Of a stretch of 64,000 nt of DNA, positions 17,663 to 27,915 are shown piece after piece; the stretch's first letter is position 1, and each line of letters opens with the position of its first letter. This DNA is from Escherichia hormaechei_A (lineage in GTDB: Bacteria > Pseudomonadota > Gammaproteobacteria > Enterobacterales > Enterobacteriaceae). The stretch is from assembly GCA_042434945.1 (NCBI GenBank), contig CP170191.1, positions 2,728,001-2,792,000 of the forward strand, read 5' to 3'. Below the pieces are notes generated by a model that did not search any database, had not been told where the DNA came from, and was given only the letters and a program-made list of their open reading frames with translations. The translations under genes and the position numbers were made by a program.

Positions 17663-19180
17663 TCATCCTTCGTTATGCATTTCGAGATTTTCCACTTCGT
17701 TCTGACGTTGCACTGCTTTGGCGTCATCATTACGTAACGTATCGAGGAAATCGAGGTAGCCCTGATCAACATCTTTGGTGACGTAGACGCCGTTGAACAC
17801 CGAGCATTCAAACTGCTGGATATCCGGATTTTCAGCGCGAACGGCGTCGATCAGATCGTTCAGATCCTGGAAAATCAACCCGTCAGCACCGATGATCTGG
17901 CGAATTTCATCAACTTCGCGACCGTGAGCGATCAGTTCCGTGGCGCTCGGCATATCAATACCATAAACGTTCGGGAAGCGAATTTCCGGTGCCGCAGAAG
18001 CGAGGTACACTTTCTTCGCTCCGGCTTCGCGTGCCATCTCGATAATCTGCTCAGAAGTGGTGCCACGGACGATGGAGTCGTCGACCAGCAGGACGTTTTT
18101 ATCGCGGAACTCGGCGCGGTTGGCATTCAGTTTACGGCGCACGGACTTACGACGCAGCTGCTGGCCCGGCATGATAAAGGTGCGGCCAACATAGCGGTTT
18201 TTAACGAAGCCCTGGCGGTACGGTTTGCCCAGAATACGAGCAATTTCCAGCGCGATATCACACGAGGTTTCTGGGATCGGGATCACCACGTCGATATCCA
18301 GATCTTCCCATTCGCGGGCAATTTTCTCGCCCAGTTTCGTGCCCATATTCACACGCGCGCTGTAAACGGAAATTTTGTCGATAAACGAGTCCGGGCGGGC
18401 AAAGTATACATACTCAAACAGGCACGGATTGCTGACCGGATTGTCAGCACATTGACGGGTAAACAACTGCCCTTCTTCAGTGATGTAAATCGCTTCGCCC
18501 GGCGCGACGTCACGCAGGAAATCAAAGCCCAGCGTATCGAGCGCTACGCTTTCGGAAGCGACCATATATTCTGTACGGTTCTCGTCAATATCACGTTTTC
18601 CCAGTACCAGCGGACGAATCCCGTTTGGATCGCGGAAAGCAACCATACCGTGGCCGATAATCATCGCCACACAGGCATACGCGCCGCGGATTAAGCGGTT
18701 TGTGGCAGCAATGGCAGCGAAAATATTGTCGGCTTCCAGCGGGTAGTGGCGGAAGTTGTCCAGCTCGCTGGCGAAGATATTAAGCAGAATTTCCGAGTCG
18801 GAAGTGGTGTTGATGTGGCGGCGTTTTTCTTCAAACAGTTTTTTACGCAACTCGTGAGCGTTGGTCAGATTGCCGTTGTGGGCAAGCGTAATGCCATACG
18901 GGGAGTTAACGTAAAACGGCTGCGCTTCAGAGGCGCTGGAGCTGCCAGCCGTGGGGTAACGCACATGACCAATGCCCATATTGCCCTGCAAACGCTGCAT
19001 ATGGCGAGCTTCAAATACATCGCTCACCAGCCCGTTCGCTTTACGCAAACGGAAGCAGTTATTGGCATCTATGGTGATGATGCCGGCGGCATCCTGACCG
19101 CGATGCTGAAGCACCGTTAAGGCATCATAAATCGACTGGTTAACCGGCATAACACCGGCGATACCGACAATACCGCACAT
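17663..19180 (-). CDS. purF: Amidophosphoribosyltransferase PurF
   Basis: PurF catalyses the first committed step of purine synthesis: PRPP plus glutamine to phosphoribosylamine. The protein is 505 aa. Cys2 becomes the N-terminal nucleophile after Met removal (MCGIVGIAG), the glutaminase domain spans about 1-235, and the PRPP-binding loop [14 protein letters not shown] is at about 365-378. cvpA lies 36 bases upstream in the same direction, the conserved cvpA-purF operon that PurR controls in E. coli. Confidence 0.98.
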
Positions 19181-19216
19181 ACGTCTTTTTCCTCGTTAAG
19201 CCACATCTCAGAGCAC

Positions 19217-19705
19217 TTACGCTCTGGGCAAGAAACTTGACGAGCTTTGCAGATAATCAAAAAACCATCTGATGATAAAACTGAATTGCGGGATCAGCTG
19301 TGATTTGCTCCAGTCTTCGCTTTTCGACACCCCGGTAAAGGAGTCGAGAAAGAAGAGAATGGCAGCAACAATCAACACACCGCGCAACGCACCGAAACAG
19401 ACGCCCAGCACCCGATCGGTGCCTGACAACCCCGTTTTCTCCACCAACTGGCCTATCACGAAGTTCACGATAGCACCAACGATCAGGGTAGCGATAAACA
19501 GTACCGCGATGGCAATCCCATTTCGAACCAGTTCGTCTTCAAAGCCCGTAAACCAGACTGACAGGTAAGTGTAGTAATGACTGGCAACAAAGAAAGCACA
19601 ACCCCATGTCACCAGCGATAACGCTTCACGAACAAAGCCGCGGATCAGGCTAACCAGAGAGGAAAAAGCAATCACCGCGATTATGGCGTAATCAATCCAG
19701 ACCAT
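19217..19705 (-). CDS. cvpA: CvpA membrane protein
   Basis: This 162-aa inner-membrane protein with about four transmembrane segments is needed for colicin V export in E. coli and implicated in bile and cell-envelope stress tolerance. The CvpA family start MVWIDYAIIAVIAFSSLVSL is intact. It is the first gene of cvpA-purF-ubiX. The 259 bases upstream, to dedD, hold a small hairpin (about 19805-19836) and two REP units. Confidence 0.96.
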   Translation of the reverse strand: MVWIDYAIIAVIAFSSLVSLIRGFVREALSLVTWGCAFFVASHYYTYLSVWFTGFEDELVRNGIAIAVLFIATLIVGAIVNFVIGQLVEKTGLSGTDRVLGVCFGALRGVLIVAAILFFLDSFTGVSKSEDWSKSQLIPQFSFIIRWFFDYLQSSSSFLPRA

Positions 19706-19870
19706 ATGTGTCCCACGATTTTACGCCCTGTCATCCTGTTCGGGGCGCATTCTAACAGAAAAAGAAAACGTTTGCGTAGGGATTTCCTTCCCGCGCATCA
19801 ATAAAAATGGCGCTGAAAAAAATATTCAACGCCATCGACCTTTTATGCCTTTGCGGCATCGGGCAATGCG

Positions 19871-19956
19871 TGTCGGATGCGGCGTAAACGCCTTATCCGA
19901 CCTACGGTTCTACCCCTGCGTAGGCCTGATAAGACGCGCCAGCGTCGCATCAGGCA
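19871..19956. repeat. REP/BIME cluster, E. coli type
   Basis: Two opposed REP units (TGTCGGATGCGGCGTAAACG at 19871-19890 with its arm to 19907, and CGTAGGCCTGATAAGACGCG from 19919 to about 19956) lie between dedD and cvpA. These are the classical E. coli forms and are unlike the three GTAGGCCCGGTAAGCG-type clusters elsewhere in the window. Confidence 0.85.
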
Positions 19957-19964
19957 AGACCGTA

Positions 19965-20627
19965 TTAATTCGGCGTATAGCCCATTACCACGCCACTTAA
20001 GCCAGAAAGTTGCTTCAACTCACCCAGCGAACCTTTCAGCTTATCTTTCGAGGCATCCGGCCCAACCAGAATACGGGTAATTTTACCCTGCACTGGCGTG
20101 GATGGCGACGTATAAACCCGATAACCGGCACCGCGCAGCTTACCGACAATCTCATTCACTTTATCGGCATTTTTCAGCGCACCCAGTTGCACAACATAGG
20201 CTTTACCCGTCGGTGCAGCTTTTTCTTCCACGACCGGCTTCGGTTCTGGCTTCGGCGCAGGTGGTGCTTCAACCTTTGGTTTAGGCGGCTCCACCGGTTT
20301 CGGCTTCGGTGGGGCGACCGGTGCAGGTTCCGGTTCAAACTCGGTGTTATTGGCTGCAATAGTGGCCGGATCGAGCGACGGTGCTGCGGCATCACCTGCC
20401 CGCACCTCTTCCGCTGCGCCTTCCGGCGGCTGCGTCGGTAACGCCTGGGTGGCGGCTGGCATCATATCAGGCTCATCACGATCGCCCGCTTTCGGCACCA
20501 GCGGGATAGCCGCGAACTCATCCTGATAATGTTTTTTCTGCCCGTCCAGCAGCCCTGGAAGTACAATCACCCCCAGCGCCACCAGCACGATCGTGCCCAC
20601 TAACCGATTCTGAAACTTACTTGCCAC
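19965..20627 (-). CDS. dedD: Cell-division SPOR-domain protein DedD
   Basis: This 220-aa septal-ring protein has one N-terminal transmembrane helix (LVGTIVLVALGVIVLPGLL, about residues 9-27), a long Pro/Glu/Ala/Lys-rich periplasmic linker with PKPKPVEPPKPK-type repeats, and a C-terminal SPOR domain (about 145-220) that binds denuded peptidoglycan. The start is GTG at 20627, overlapping the end of folC by 11 bases, so the two are probably translated from one message. Confidence 0.95.
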   Translation of the reverse strand: MASKFQNRLVGTIVLVALGVIVLPGLLDGQKKHYQDEFAAIPLVPKAGDRDEPDMMPAATQALPTQPPEGAAEEVRAGDAAAPSLDPATIAANNTEFEPEPAPVAPPKPKPVEPPKPKVEAPPAPKPEPKPVVEEKAAPTGKAYVVQLGALKNADKVNEIVGKLRGAGYRVYTSPSTPVQGKITRILVGPDASKDKLKGSLGELKQLSGLSGVVMGYTPN

Positions 20628-21885
20628 CGCTTCTCCTCGCGTCAATCACTTCCATGACATGTGCGACCGTGTGGAAAGAACCACACACCAGCACGGTGTC
20701 TTCCGCTTTAGCGTCCGCCATTGCGGCATCCCATGCCTGCGCAACGCTATCAAATGATTTGCCGTTACCCAAATGCTCAAGCAGTTGTTCTGCCGTGGCA
20801 CCGCGCGGCCCTTCCAGTGGCGCACAATACCAGTCATCAACCACGCTTTTCAACCAGGCCAGAGTTCCGGCAATATCTTTATCATGTAGCATACCGATAA
20901 CCGCCAGCACGCGCCCGTTTTTCGGTAGCGCTTTCATACGCCCGGTGAGATATTCCGCCGCATGTGGATTATGCGCGACATCAAAAATAACGCGTGGCGA
21001 CTCGCTCACAATCTGGAAACGTCCCGGCAAAATTGCGCTGGCAATCCCGTCGCGAATGGCATTTTCACTGACTTCCAGCCCGCTGGCACGCAGTGCCGCC
21101 AGCGCTGTTGCGGCATTCGGTTGCGGGACAAGCGGCAACGGCAGATTTTCCAGCGTGCCGTGAGCATCGCTAAACGCCCAGTCATGATCGGTGACGGAAT
21201 AGTTCCACTCAACGCCCCGACGTTGTAACAGTGCACCTTTTTCCTGCGCCACATCAGCAATGGTAGAAGGCATTTCCGGCTCACCGACAATTGCCGGTTT
21301 TTCGCTGCGGAAGATGCCTGCTTTCTCGCGACCAATACTTTCGCGATCTGGACCCAGCCAGTCGGTATGATCCAGCGCAATACTGGTTACTACCGCGACA
21401 TCGGCGTCGACAATATTGGTTGCGTCCAGACGACCGCCCAGCCCTACTTCCAGAATCACCACGTCAAGTTGTGCCTGCTTGAACAGCCACAACGCCGACA
21501 GCGTACCGTACTCGAAATAGGTCAGGGAAATATCACCGCGTGCCGATTCAATCTCCGCAAAAGAGGCGGTGTGGGCCGATTCCGGCAATTCCTGGCCCTG
21601 CACACGTACGCGCTCGGTATAACGCACCAGATGAGGCGAACTGTAGACGCCCACTTTGTACCCTGCCGCCATCAGAATCGACTCCAGCGTACGGCAGGTG
21701 GTGCCTTTGCCATTCGTACCCGCAACGGTAAACACAAATGGCGCTGGTTTCAGGACGCCAAGACGCGCCGCGACCAGGCTCACGCGCTCAAGGCCGAGAT
21801 CGATAGTTTTACTGTGCAGGTTTTCCAGATAAGAAAGCCACGAAGCCAGAGGCGACGCGGCTTGAGGAGTGCGTTTGATAATCAT
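20617..21885 (-). CDS. folC: Dihydrofolate synthase / folylpolyglutamate synthase
   Basis: This 422-aa ligase of the Mur/FolC family adds glutamate to dihydropteroate and then builds the polyglutamate tail. The ATP loop is VAGTNGKGTTCRTLE (about residues 54-68), with SPHLVRYTERVRV, DHTDWLG and the C-terminal DVAHNPHAAEYL signature. It is downstream of accD in the conserved accD-folC-dedD order. Confidence 0.97.
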   Translation of the reverse strand: MIIKRTPQAASPLASWLSYLENLHSKTIDLGLERVSLVAARLGVLKPAPFVFTVAGTNGKGTTCRTLESILMAAGYKVGVYSSPHLVRYTERVRVQGQELPESAHTASFAEIESARGDISLTYFEYGTLSALWLFKQAQLDVVILEVGLGGRLDATNIVDADVAVVTSIALDHTDWLGPDRESIGREKAGIFRSEKPAIVGEPEMPSTIADVAQEKGALLQRRGVEWNYSVTDHDWAFSDAHGTLENLPLPLVPQPNAATALAALRASGLEVSENAIRDGIASAILPGRFQIVSESPRVIFDVAHNPHAAEYLTGRMKALPKNGRVLAVIGMLHDKDIAGTLAWLKSVVDDWYCAPLEGPRGATAEQLLEHLGNGKSFDSVAQAWDAAMADAKAEDTVLVCGSFHTVAHVMEVIDARRSGGK

Positions 21886-21954
21886 GGTATCCGCTGATTC
21901 GTTACGGTGAGAATAGCAAAAGGGCAGAGCCAGTGGCCCTGCCCTTATCAGTTA

Positions 21955-22869
21955 TCAGGCCTCAGGTTCCTGATCCGGTACCGGGGGTACCACTACGCCT
22001 TCACGCGGCGCTTCAGGATTCGGCGCTGGCAGATTCATCAACTTCGCCAGAATGCTCGCCAGTTTCAGGCGCATTTCCGGACGACGGACGATCATGTCGA
22101 TCGCGCCTTTCTCGATCAGGAATTCACTGCGCTGGAATCCAGGCGGCAGTTTTTCGCGAACGGTCTGTTCGATAACACGCGGACCGGCAAAGCCGATTAA
22201 CGCTTTCGGTTCAGCGATGTTGAGATCGCCCAGCATGGCGAAACTTGCAGAAACACCGCCCATCGTCGGGTCGGTCAGCACGGAGATGTACGGCAAGCCG
22301 CGCTCCTGCATTTTTGCCAGTGCCGCAGAGGTTTTCGCCATCTGCATCAGCGACATCAGTGCTTCCTGCATACGTGCGCCACCAGAGGCGGAGAAGCAGA
22401 TCAGCGGGCAGTTATCTTCCAGCGCCTGCTCAACGGCACGCACGAAACGTGCACCCACAACAGACCCCATTGAACCGCCCATAAAGGCGAACTCGAATGC
22501 CGCAGCGACAACCGGCATTCCATACAGAGTGCCTTTCATCACCACCAGCGCATCTTTTTCGCCGGTTTCTTTCTGCGCAGATGCCAGACGGTCTTTATAC
22601 TTCTTGGAGTCACGAAACTTCAGCACATCTTTCGGCTCAAGCTCGCTACCCAGCTCCACAAGGCTTCCTTCATCTAACAGGCTATGCAGGCGATTACGCG
22701 CTGTCATACGCATGTGATGGTCACACTTCGGACAGACCTCAAGATTACGTTCCAGCTCAGCGCGGTATAAAACCTGACCGCAGCTATCACACTTAGTCCA
22801 CACCCCTTCAGGAATGCTCGCCTTGCGGGTGGGAGTAATGTTGCTTTTAATTCGTTCAATCCAGCTCAT
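21955..22869 (-). CDS. accD: Acetyl-CoA carboxylase carboxyltransferase beta subunit
   Basis: This 304-aa carboxyltransferase subunit pairs with AccA to make malonyl-CoA for fatty-acid synthesis. The zinc ribbon has CDSCG and CPKCDHH near residues 27-50, followed by the crotonase-fold carboxyltransferase domain ([15 protein letters not shown]). The start [10 protein letters not shown] at 22869 is the family start; the frame is open further upstream but not conserved. Confidence 0.97.
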
Positions 22870-23024
22870 TAGGGACCTTTCTGTCTGAACCTGGTTCGAT
22901 GCCAGTTTTATCTTTGGGGACGCATAATGCCATTTTTGCCCCCAACAGACCATGAATGTTGCACATTAAAACATAACAGCCCGAAACTTTGGATAAAAAA
23001 GTGGTCGAACCGCGGAGTTACTTT

Positions 23025-23684
23025 TTATTTTGCGGCGCGTGCCGCAGCGCGTTTGTGACGGATTATTTCGATGACGCCCGGCAAAATAGAAACCACAATA
23101 ATCCCGACGATCAGCAGCTTAAGGTTATCCTGAACCATCGGGATTGTACCGAAGAAATAGCCTGCGTAGGTAAAAAGCAGTACCCACAACAGTGCGCCGA
23201 TCACGTTATAAGCGGCGAAATGACGGTACGACATGTGGCCCATTCCCGCAACAAACGGGGCGAACGTTCTGACGATCGGCACAAAACGGGCGAGAATAAT
23301 CGTTTTGCCGCCATGTTTCTCATAAAACTGATGGGTTTTGTCGAGATAACTGCGACGGAAAATTTTCGAATTGGGATTACTGAACAACTTTTCACCGAAC
23401 AACCGCCCGATAGTGTAATTGACCGCGTCACCCACAATCGCGGCGATCAGCATCAGCACCACCATCATATGGACGTTGAGATCGTTGGTTTCCAGTGATG
23501 CCAACGCTCCGGCAACAAACAGCAATGAATCACCCGGTAAAAACGGCGTTACCACCAGACCGGTTTCACAGAACAAAATTAAGAACAAAATGGCATAAAC
23601 CCAGACGCCGTACTCCGCGACCAGCTCTGCCAGATGCACGTCAATGTGCAGGATAAAATCGATGAGGAAATAAATCAGGTCCAT
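23025..23684 (-). CDS. dedA: DedA family membrane protein
   Basis: This 219-aa polytopic inner-membrane protein of the DedA/VTT superfamily works in undecaprenyl-phosphate or phospholipid translocation in related members. The conserved G-x-x-x-R motif region is FARFVPIVRTFAPFVAGMG (about residues 130-148). An acidic pair in FLPGDSLLF and a basic C-terminus (HKRAAARAAK) are visible. It lies between accD and truA. Confidence 0.94.
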   Translation of the reverse strand: MDLIYFLIDFILHIDVHLAELVAEYGVWVYAILFLILFCETGLVVTPFLPGDSLLFVAGALASLETNDLNVHMMVVLMLIAAIVGDAVNYTIGRLFGEKLFSNPNSKIFRRSYLDKTHQFYEKHGGKTIILARFVPIVRTFAPFVAGMGHMSYRHFAAYNVIGALLWVLLFTYAGYFFGTIPMVQDNLKLLIVGIIVVSILPGVIEIIRHKRAAARAAK

Positions 23685-23766
23685 ATTTGCCTATGCCTTG
23701 TACTCGTCATCTTTCAGGCTGTAACTACGTTGGCTACAGCCTGAAATGTTCCGAGCATTATTCTCG

Positions 23767-24579
23767 TTAGTCCGCCAGAAATAGCGGGCCCATTGGCGGT
23801 TTTGGAAGATCATACCGGTCAGGGTAATCCACCGCGACCAGATACAGCCCTTCCGCTTTTGCCGTTGCTGCCGCCAGCGTTCTGTCCTTTGCCGCCAGCA
23901 ACTCTGCTATCCAGCTCTCCGGCTGGTTGTGGGCACCGACTTCCATCAGGCTGCCGACAATATTCCTGACCATATGATGTACAAAAGCATTCGCTTTAAT
24001 ATCTACCACCACATAAGGACCGTGACGCGTAACATTAATATGCATAACGTTGCGCCACGGGGTTCGGGACTGGCACTGCACCGCACGGAACGAGGTGAAA
24101 TCATTCTCGCCCAGCAAGCATTGCGCAGCCCGATGCATCCGTTCAGCGTCCAGCGGTTCGTAAAAATGGGTTACCCCTTTACTCAGTACCGCCGGGCGCA
24201 GCCGATGATTGTAGATGATGTAGCGATAACGGCGAGCCGTGGCGCTAAATCGGGCATGAAAATCATCAGGTACAGCTTTAACCCAACGCACAGCGATGTC
24301 ACCAGGTAAATTCGCATTTACGCCCAAGGTCCACGCCGCGTCTTTGCGCAGCGCGGTTGTTTCGAAATGCACAACCTGCCCGGTACCGTGTACCCCTGCG
24401 TCAGTACGCCCGGCGCAGAAGACGGTGATGGGTTCGTTCGCCACCTGGGAGAGCGCCTTTTCCAGCTTCTCCTGCACACTGCGGACTTCGTTCTGCCGTT
24501 GCCAGCCGTAATACTTACTACCGTCGTACTCAATGCCCAGCGCAATTTTATAAACTGGCGGTTGTTGCTGGTCGGACAT
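23767..24579 (-). CDS. truA: tRNA pseudouridine(38-40) synthase TruA
   Basis: This 270-aa enzyme isomerises uridines 38-40 in the anticodon arm of many tRNAs. The catalytic aspartate is in FCAGRTDAGVHGTG (Asp at about 60). Its start overlaps the usg stop by one base (24579), so the two are coupled. Confidence 0.97.
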   Translation of the reverse strand: MSDQQQPPVYKIALGIEYDGSKYYGWQRQNEVRSVQEKLEKALSQVANEPITVFCAGRTDAGVHGTGQVVHFETTALRKDAAWTLGVNANLPGDIAVRWVKAVPDDFHARFSATARRYRYIIYNHRLRPAVLSKGVTHFYEPLDAERMHRAAQCLLGENDFTSFRAVQCQSRTPWRNVMHINVTRHGPYVVVDIKANAFVHHMVRNIVGSLMEVGAHNQPESWIAELLAAKDRTLAAATAKAEGLYLVAVDYPDRYDLPKPPMGPLFLAD

Positions 24580-25592
24580 TAGTACAGATACTCCTGCACC
24601 AGTTTCTCGGCGATTTTTACTGCCATCAGCGCGCCGCCAAAGCGAACGTTATCGGCCACCGACCAGAACTGGACTTGCTCCGGCATACCGTAGTCATTAC
24701 GCACGCAGCCAACAGAAAGATGCGGCGTACCCGAAGCATCACCTACCTGAGTTGGGAATTCGTTCTCTTCAGAGAGCACAATATCTTCGCCTTGAACAAA
24801 CGCATCACGCGCTTCTTCTGCTGCCAGTGGACGCAGAGCTTCAAAGTTGACCATCTGGGCATGACCGTAGAATACCGGTGCCTGGACGACGCTAGCCGAA
24901 ATCATCAGCCCTTCGTCCTGCAGGATTTTGCGTACTTCGTCAACGATACGACGTTCTTCACGCACGCTACCTTCGCTATCCGGCAGTAACGGCAGCATGT
25001 TGAACGCCAGCTGACGCCCGAAGAAATCTTCTTCGTCAATCGGAATGCCGTTGAGCAATTTCGCACTCTGCCCCGCTAACGCATCGACCGCTTTTTTGCC
25101 CTGGGCGGAGGCTGAAATCAGGCTGGTAACGCTGATACGTGATAAACCGCCCTGATCGATTAACGGTTTCAGTGCCGCCAGCAGCTGGCTGGTCAGACTG
25201 TCTGGTACGGCGATGACATTCCGGTTCCGGTAATCTGTCAGTACAAACGGGTTTACTTCCGGCACCACCAGCGGTACGTCGGGTTCGAGAGCAAACAATC
25301 CACTGCTGTCGATCACCAGGCAACCTGAGTTGGTCGCTTCTTCAACCCAGGCAGCGGTAGCTTCTTTGCCTGCGACAAAAAATGCCAGCTGCGCCTGCGT
25401 CCAGTCGAATTCAGCGGCATCCTGCACGGTGATTGTCTTACCACCAAAGCGCAGTTGTTCGCCTGCGCTTTCGTTACGTGCCAGTGCATAAATTTCCCCA
25501 ACCGGGAACTGACGTTCAGCCAGCGTTTCAAGCAGGGCTTCGCCCACAGCGCCAGTTGCGCCCAGGACGGCAATGTTCCAGCCTTCAGACAT
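24579..25592 (-). CDS. usg: Semialdehyde-dehydrogenase-like protein Usg
   Basis: This 337-aa protein of the aspartate-semialdehyde dehydrogenase fold has the NAD(P) motif [15 protein letters not shown] at residues 8-22. Where active enzymes have an Asn-Cys nucleophile, this protein reads [10 protein letters not shown], so the catalytic cysteine is absent and ordinary dehydrogenase activity is unlikely. That is a family feature of Usg, not damage here. It sits between pdxB and truA as in E. coli and presumably shares their transcript. Confidence 0.94.
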
Positions 25593-25657
25593 GGTGGTTT
25601 ACTCCAGAAATAGCAAAGCTCCCTGCCAATGTTACAGCAGAGAGCATGAAGAAGAGA

Positions 25658-26794
25658 TTAACGTGCCGGATGATGAACGGCGTTAAAACCCAGTTTACAC
25701 AGCAATGATGCCGCACTGGCGTCATCACAAATTACATACAGAGATGACCATTCACGGCGCTCAAGATAGTTTTTGCGCAGTTTATCGAACTCACCCGGTA
25801 TCCCGGCGACTTTACGCAGCGGTGCGTCATCGCGGCGCACATCATACACCAAATGCACCAGCCTTTTCAGCGTCGGTTGATCGAGCGGGCCATGCAGCGT
25901 AATGCGACCAAACTCTGGCGCAGGCAGTAATGTATCCAGCGCAACGTGCTGTTCATGCCCAATAAACTTGCTATAAGCTTCAAACACTTGCGTAGTACCG
26001 CGTGCTTTACCTTCCAGGGTATAGCCTGCGATATGCGGCGTGCCGATATCCACTTTTTTCAGCAGCTCGACGTTGAGTTCCGGTTCGCCTTCCCAGACAT
26101 CCAGCACTACGCTTAACTTCTGGCCTTCATTCAGGCAGGTCAGCAACGCAGTATTATCGACGACTGCGCCACGGCAGGCGTTAATCAGAATCGCTCCGGG
26201 CTTCAGGCTACGGATCAGTTTTTCATCCGCCAGATGTAGCGTTTTGTACGGACCATCTTTAAAGAGTGGCGTATGGAAGGTGATGACGTCGCACTCGTCG
26301 ACCAGCTCATCCAGCGTGCGGAAGTCACCTTCATCGCCGTTATCCTTACGCGGCGGATCGCACAGCAGGGTGCGGATACCCCAGGCTTCCAGACGCTTTT
26401 GCAGACGTCCGCCCACGTTGCCCACCCCCACAATCCCGACGGTGCGGTCTTTCAGCGCAAAACCATCGCGCTCGGCCAGCATCAATAGCGAGGAGAAAAC
26501 ATATTCCACGACGGCAATGGCGTTACAGCCTGGCGCCGCGGAAAAACCAATCCCCGCCTGCTTAAGCCACTGGTCATCCACATGATCGGTCCCGGCCGTT
26601 GCCGTCCCGACAAATTTAACCCCTTTGCCGGTGAGCAGTGCCTCATTTACTTTGGTCACCGAGCGCACCATCAGGGCGTCTGCATCGTCCAGTTCGCTGA
26701 CCGGAATCGGGCGACCAGGGACAGCCTTAACCTCACCCAGGCGGCTGAACAGCTCACGGGCGTAAGGCATATTTTCATCAACGAGGATTTTCAC
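25658..26794 (-). CDS. pdxB: Erythronate-4-phosphate dehydrogenase PdxB (hybrid gene)
   Basis: PdxB oxidises 4-phosphoerythronate in pyridoxal-5'-phosphate synthesis. This 378-aa D-2-hydroxyacid dehydrogenase has the NAD motif GIVGVGNVGGRLQ, the catalytic Arg in INACRGAVVDN, Glu in DVWEGEPEL and His in GTPHIAGYT, and a C-terminal PdxB dimerisation domain. By recall, the C-terminal part from TPLFKDGPYK onward equals K-12, while the N-terminal part (for example DELVDECDVITF) differs clearly. A strain junction therefore falls near 26270. The hybrid frame is intact and should be functional. It is divergent from flk. Confidence 0.96.
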   Translation of the reverse strand: MKILVDENMPYARELFSRLGEVKAVPGRPIPVSELDDADALMVRSVTKVNEALLTGKGVKFVGTATAGTDHVDDQWLKQAGIGFSAAPGCNAIAVVEYVFSSLLMLAERDGFALKDRTVGIVGVGNVGGRLQKRLEAWGIRTLLCDPPRKDNGDEGDFRTLDELVDECDVITFHTPLFKDGPYKTLHLADEKLIRSLKPGAILINACRGAVVDNTALLTCLNEGQKLSVVLDVWEGEPELNVELLKKVDIGTPHIAGYTLEGKARGTTQVFEAYSKFIGHEQHVALDTLLPAPEFGRITLHGPLDQPTLKRLVHLVYDVRRDDAPLRKVAGIPGEFDKLRKNYLERREWSSLYVICDDASAASLLCKLGFNAVHHPAR

Positions 26795-26905
26795 GTCTGA
26801 GTACCTGTTTGAGAGGAAGTAAACCTGCCAAGTGTGCCATAATCTCGCCGCCGGGCATATATCTCCGCCCGGTTACGCAGAGTTTGACTTTAAGGATTTT
26901 TGACG

Positions 26906-27910
26906 ATGCAGCCCATTTCAGGTACGCCTCCGCGCCCTCCGGGTGAAGGCCCCGTAACGCCCAACACGCCAGGCGAACAACCGCTCTCCACGCAGCAACG
27001 CACCGTACTGGAGCGTCTGATCACGCGTCTTATTGCGTTAACCTCACAGCAAAACGCAGAGGTATGGGCCGGCGTTAAGCACGATTTGGGCGTAAGAAAC
27101 GATGCGCCGCTACAGTCGCGCCATTTCCCTGCCGCCGAACAAAACCTGAACCAGCGTCTTACCAGCGCACAGCAGCAACATACTACCCGCCAGATTATCT
27201 CGCAGCTGACCGAGCTATTGGGCCAGGGGAATAATCGTCAGGCGGTGAGTGATTTTATCCGTCAACAGTACGGTCATACCGCCCTGAGCCAGCTTTCGCC
27301 GGAACAGCTGAAAACCGTGTTGACCCTGCTGCAAAGCAATCAGCTTTCTATCCCGCAGCCGCAACAGCGCCCGTCTACAGAACGGCCATTGCAGCCTGCG
27401 GAGCATAATACGCTCAAGCAGATGGTCACTAAACTGGCTGCTGCTACCGGCGAACCCACAAAGCTTATCTGGCAATCTATGCTGGAACTTTCCGGTGTGA
27501 AAGCGGGCGAGATGATCCCGGCAAAACAGTTTACCCATCTGGTCACCTGGCTCCAGGCGCGTCAGACGCTCAGCACCCAGAGCGCCCCGACCCTGCACAG
27601 CGTACAGGCGGCGCTGAAACAACCGCTGGAACCGCACGAGTTCGATATGATTCGGGATTACGCTCAGCAGAGCTGGCAGGCTACGCCGCAAACGGTGCTG
27701 ACCACCGCGCAGGTGCAGGATGTGCTCAATCAGATCTTCATTCGCCGCGCCGAGCGGGAAGGCGGCGTGCCGGAGGTAAGAAACATTCAGCCGATCTACA
27801 GCCCGCTGTTTGCCCCCGTAGTTGATACGTTCAAAACGCTTTCTTCCCGTCCGGGATTGATGTTTATCGCGTTGGTGATTGCGCTGGCGATTTTCTGGCT
27901 GGTTGCGTGA
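26906..27910 (+). CDS. flk: Flagellar regulator Flk (RflH)
   Basis: This 334-aa protein couples flagellar assembly state to late-gene secretion in Salmonella, by preventing premature hook-length-independent switching. It has a Pro-rich N-terminus, a long Gln/Leu-rich helical region and a C-terminal membrane anchor (LMFIALVIALAIFWLVA). ATG 26906 is preferred to the TTG at 26900 because AAGGA at about 26891 then has normal spacing. It is much diverged from E. coli Flk. Confidence 0.9.
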   Translation: MQPISGTPPRPPGEGPVTPNTPGEQPLSTQQRTVLERLITRLIALTSQQNAEVWAGVKHDLGVRNDAPLQSRHFPAAEQNLNQRLTSAQQQHTTRQIISQLTELLGQGNNRQAVSDFIRQQYGHTALSQLSPEQLKTVLTLLQSNQLSIPQPQQRPSTERPLQPAEHNTLKQMVTKLAAATGEPTKLIWQSMLELSGVKAGEMIPAKQFTHLVTWLQARQTLSTQSAPTLHSVQAALKQPLEPHEFDMIRDYAQQSWQATPQTVLTTAQVQDVLNQIFIRRAEREGGVPEVRNIQPIYSPLFAPVVDTFKTLSSRPGLMFIALVIALAIFWLVA

Positions 27911-27915
27911 GGATT

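Larger units (their letters stand above)
12757..26270. other. E. coli-like block B (hisP to 3' part of pdxB)
   Basis: Proteins HisP (core), HisM, HisQ, HisJ, ArgT, UbiX, PurF, CvpA, DedD, FolC, AccD, DedA, TruA, Usg and the C-terminal half of PdxB match K-12 with at most isolated substitutions as recalled (for example UbiX MSQAAR, where K-12 has MSKAAR). The block contains an E. coli-style REP cluster. Its left edge coincides with the hisP deletion and its right edge lies inside pdxB. The borders are approximate. Confidence 0.6.
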
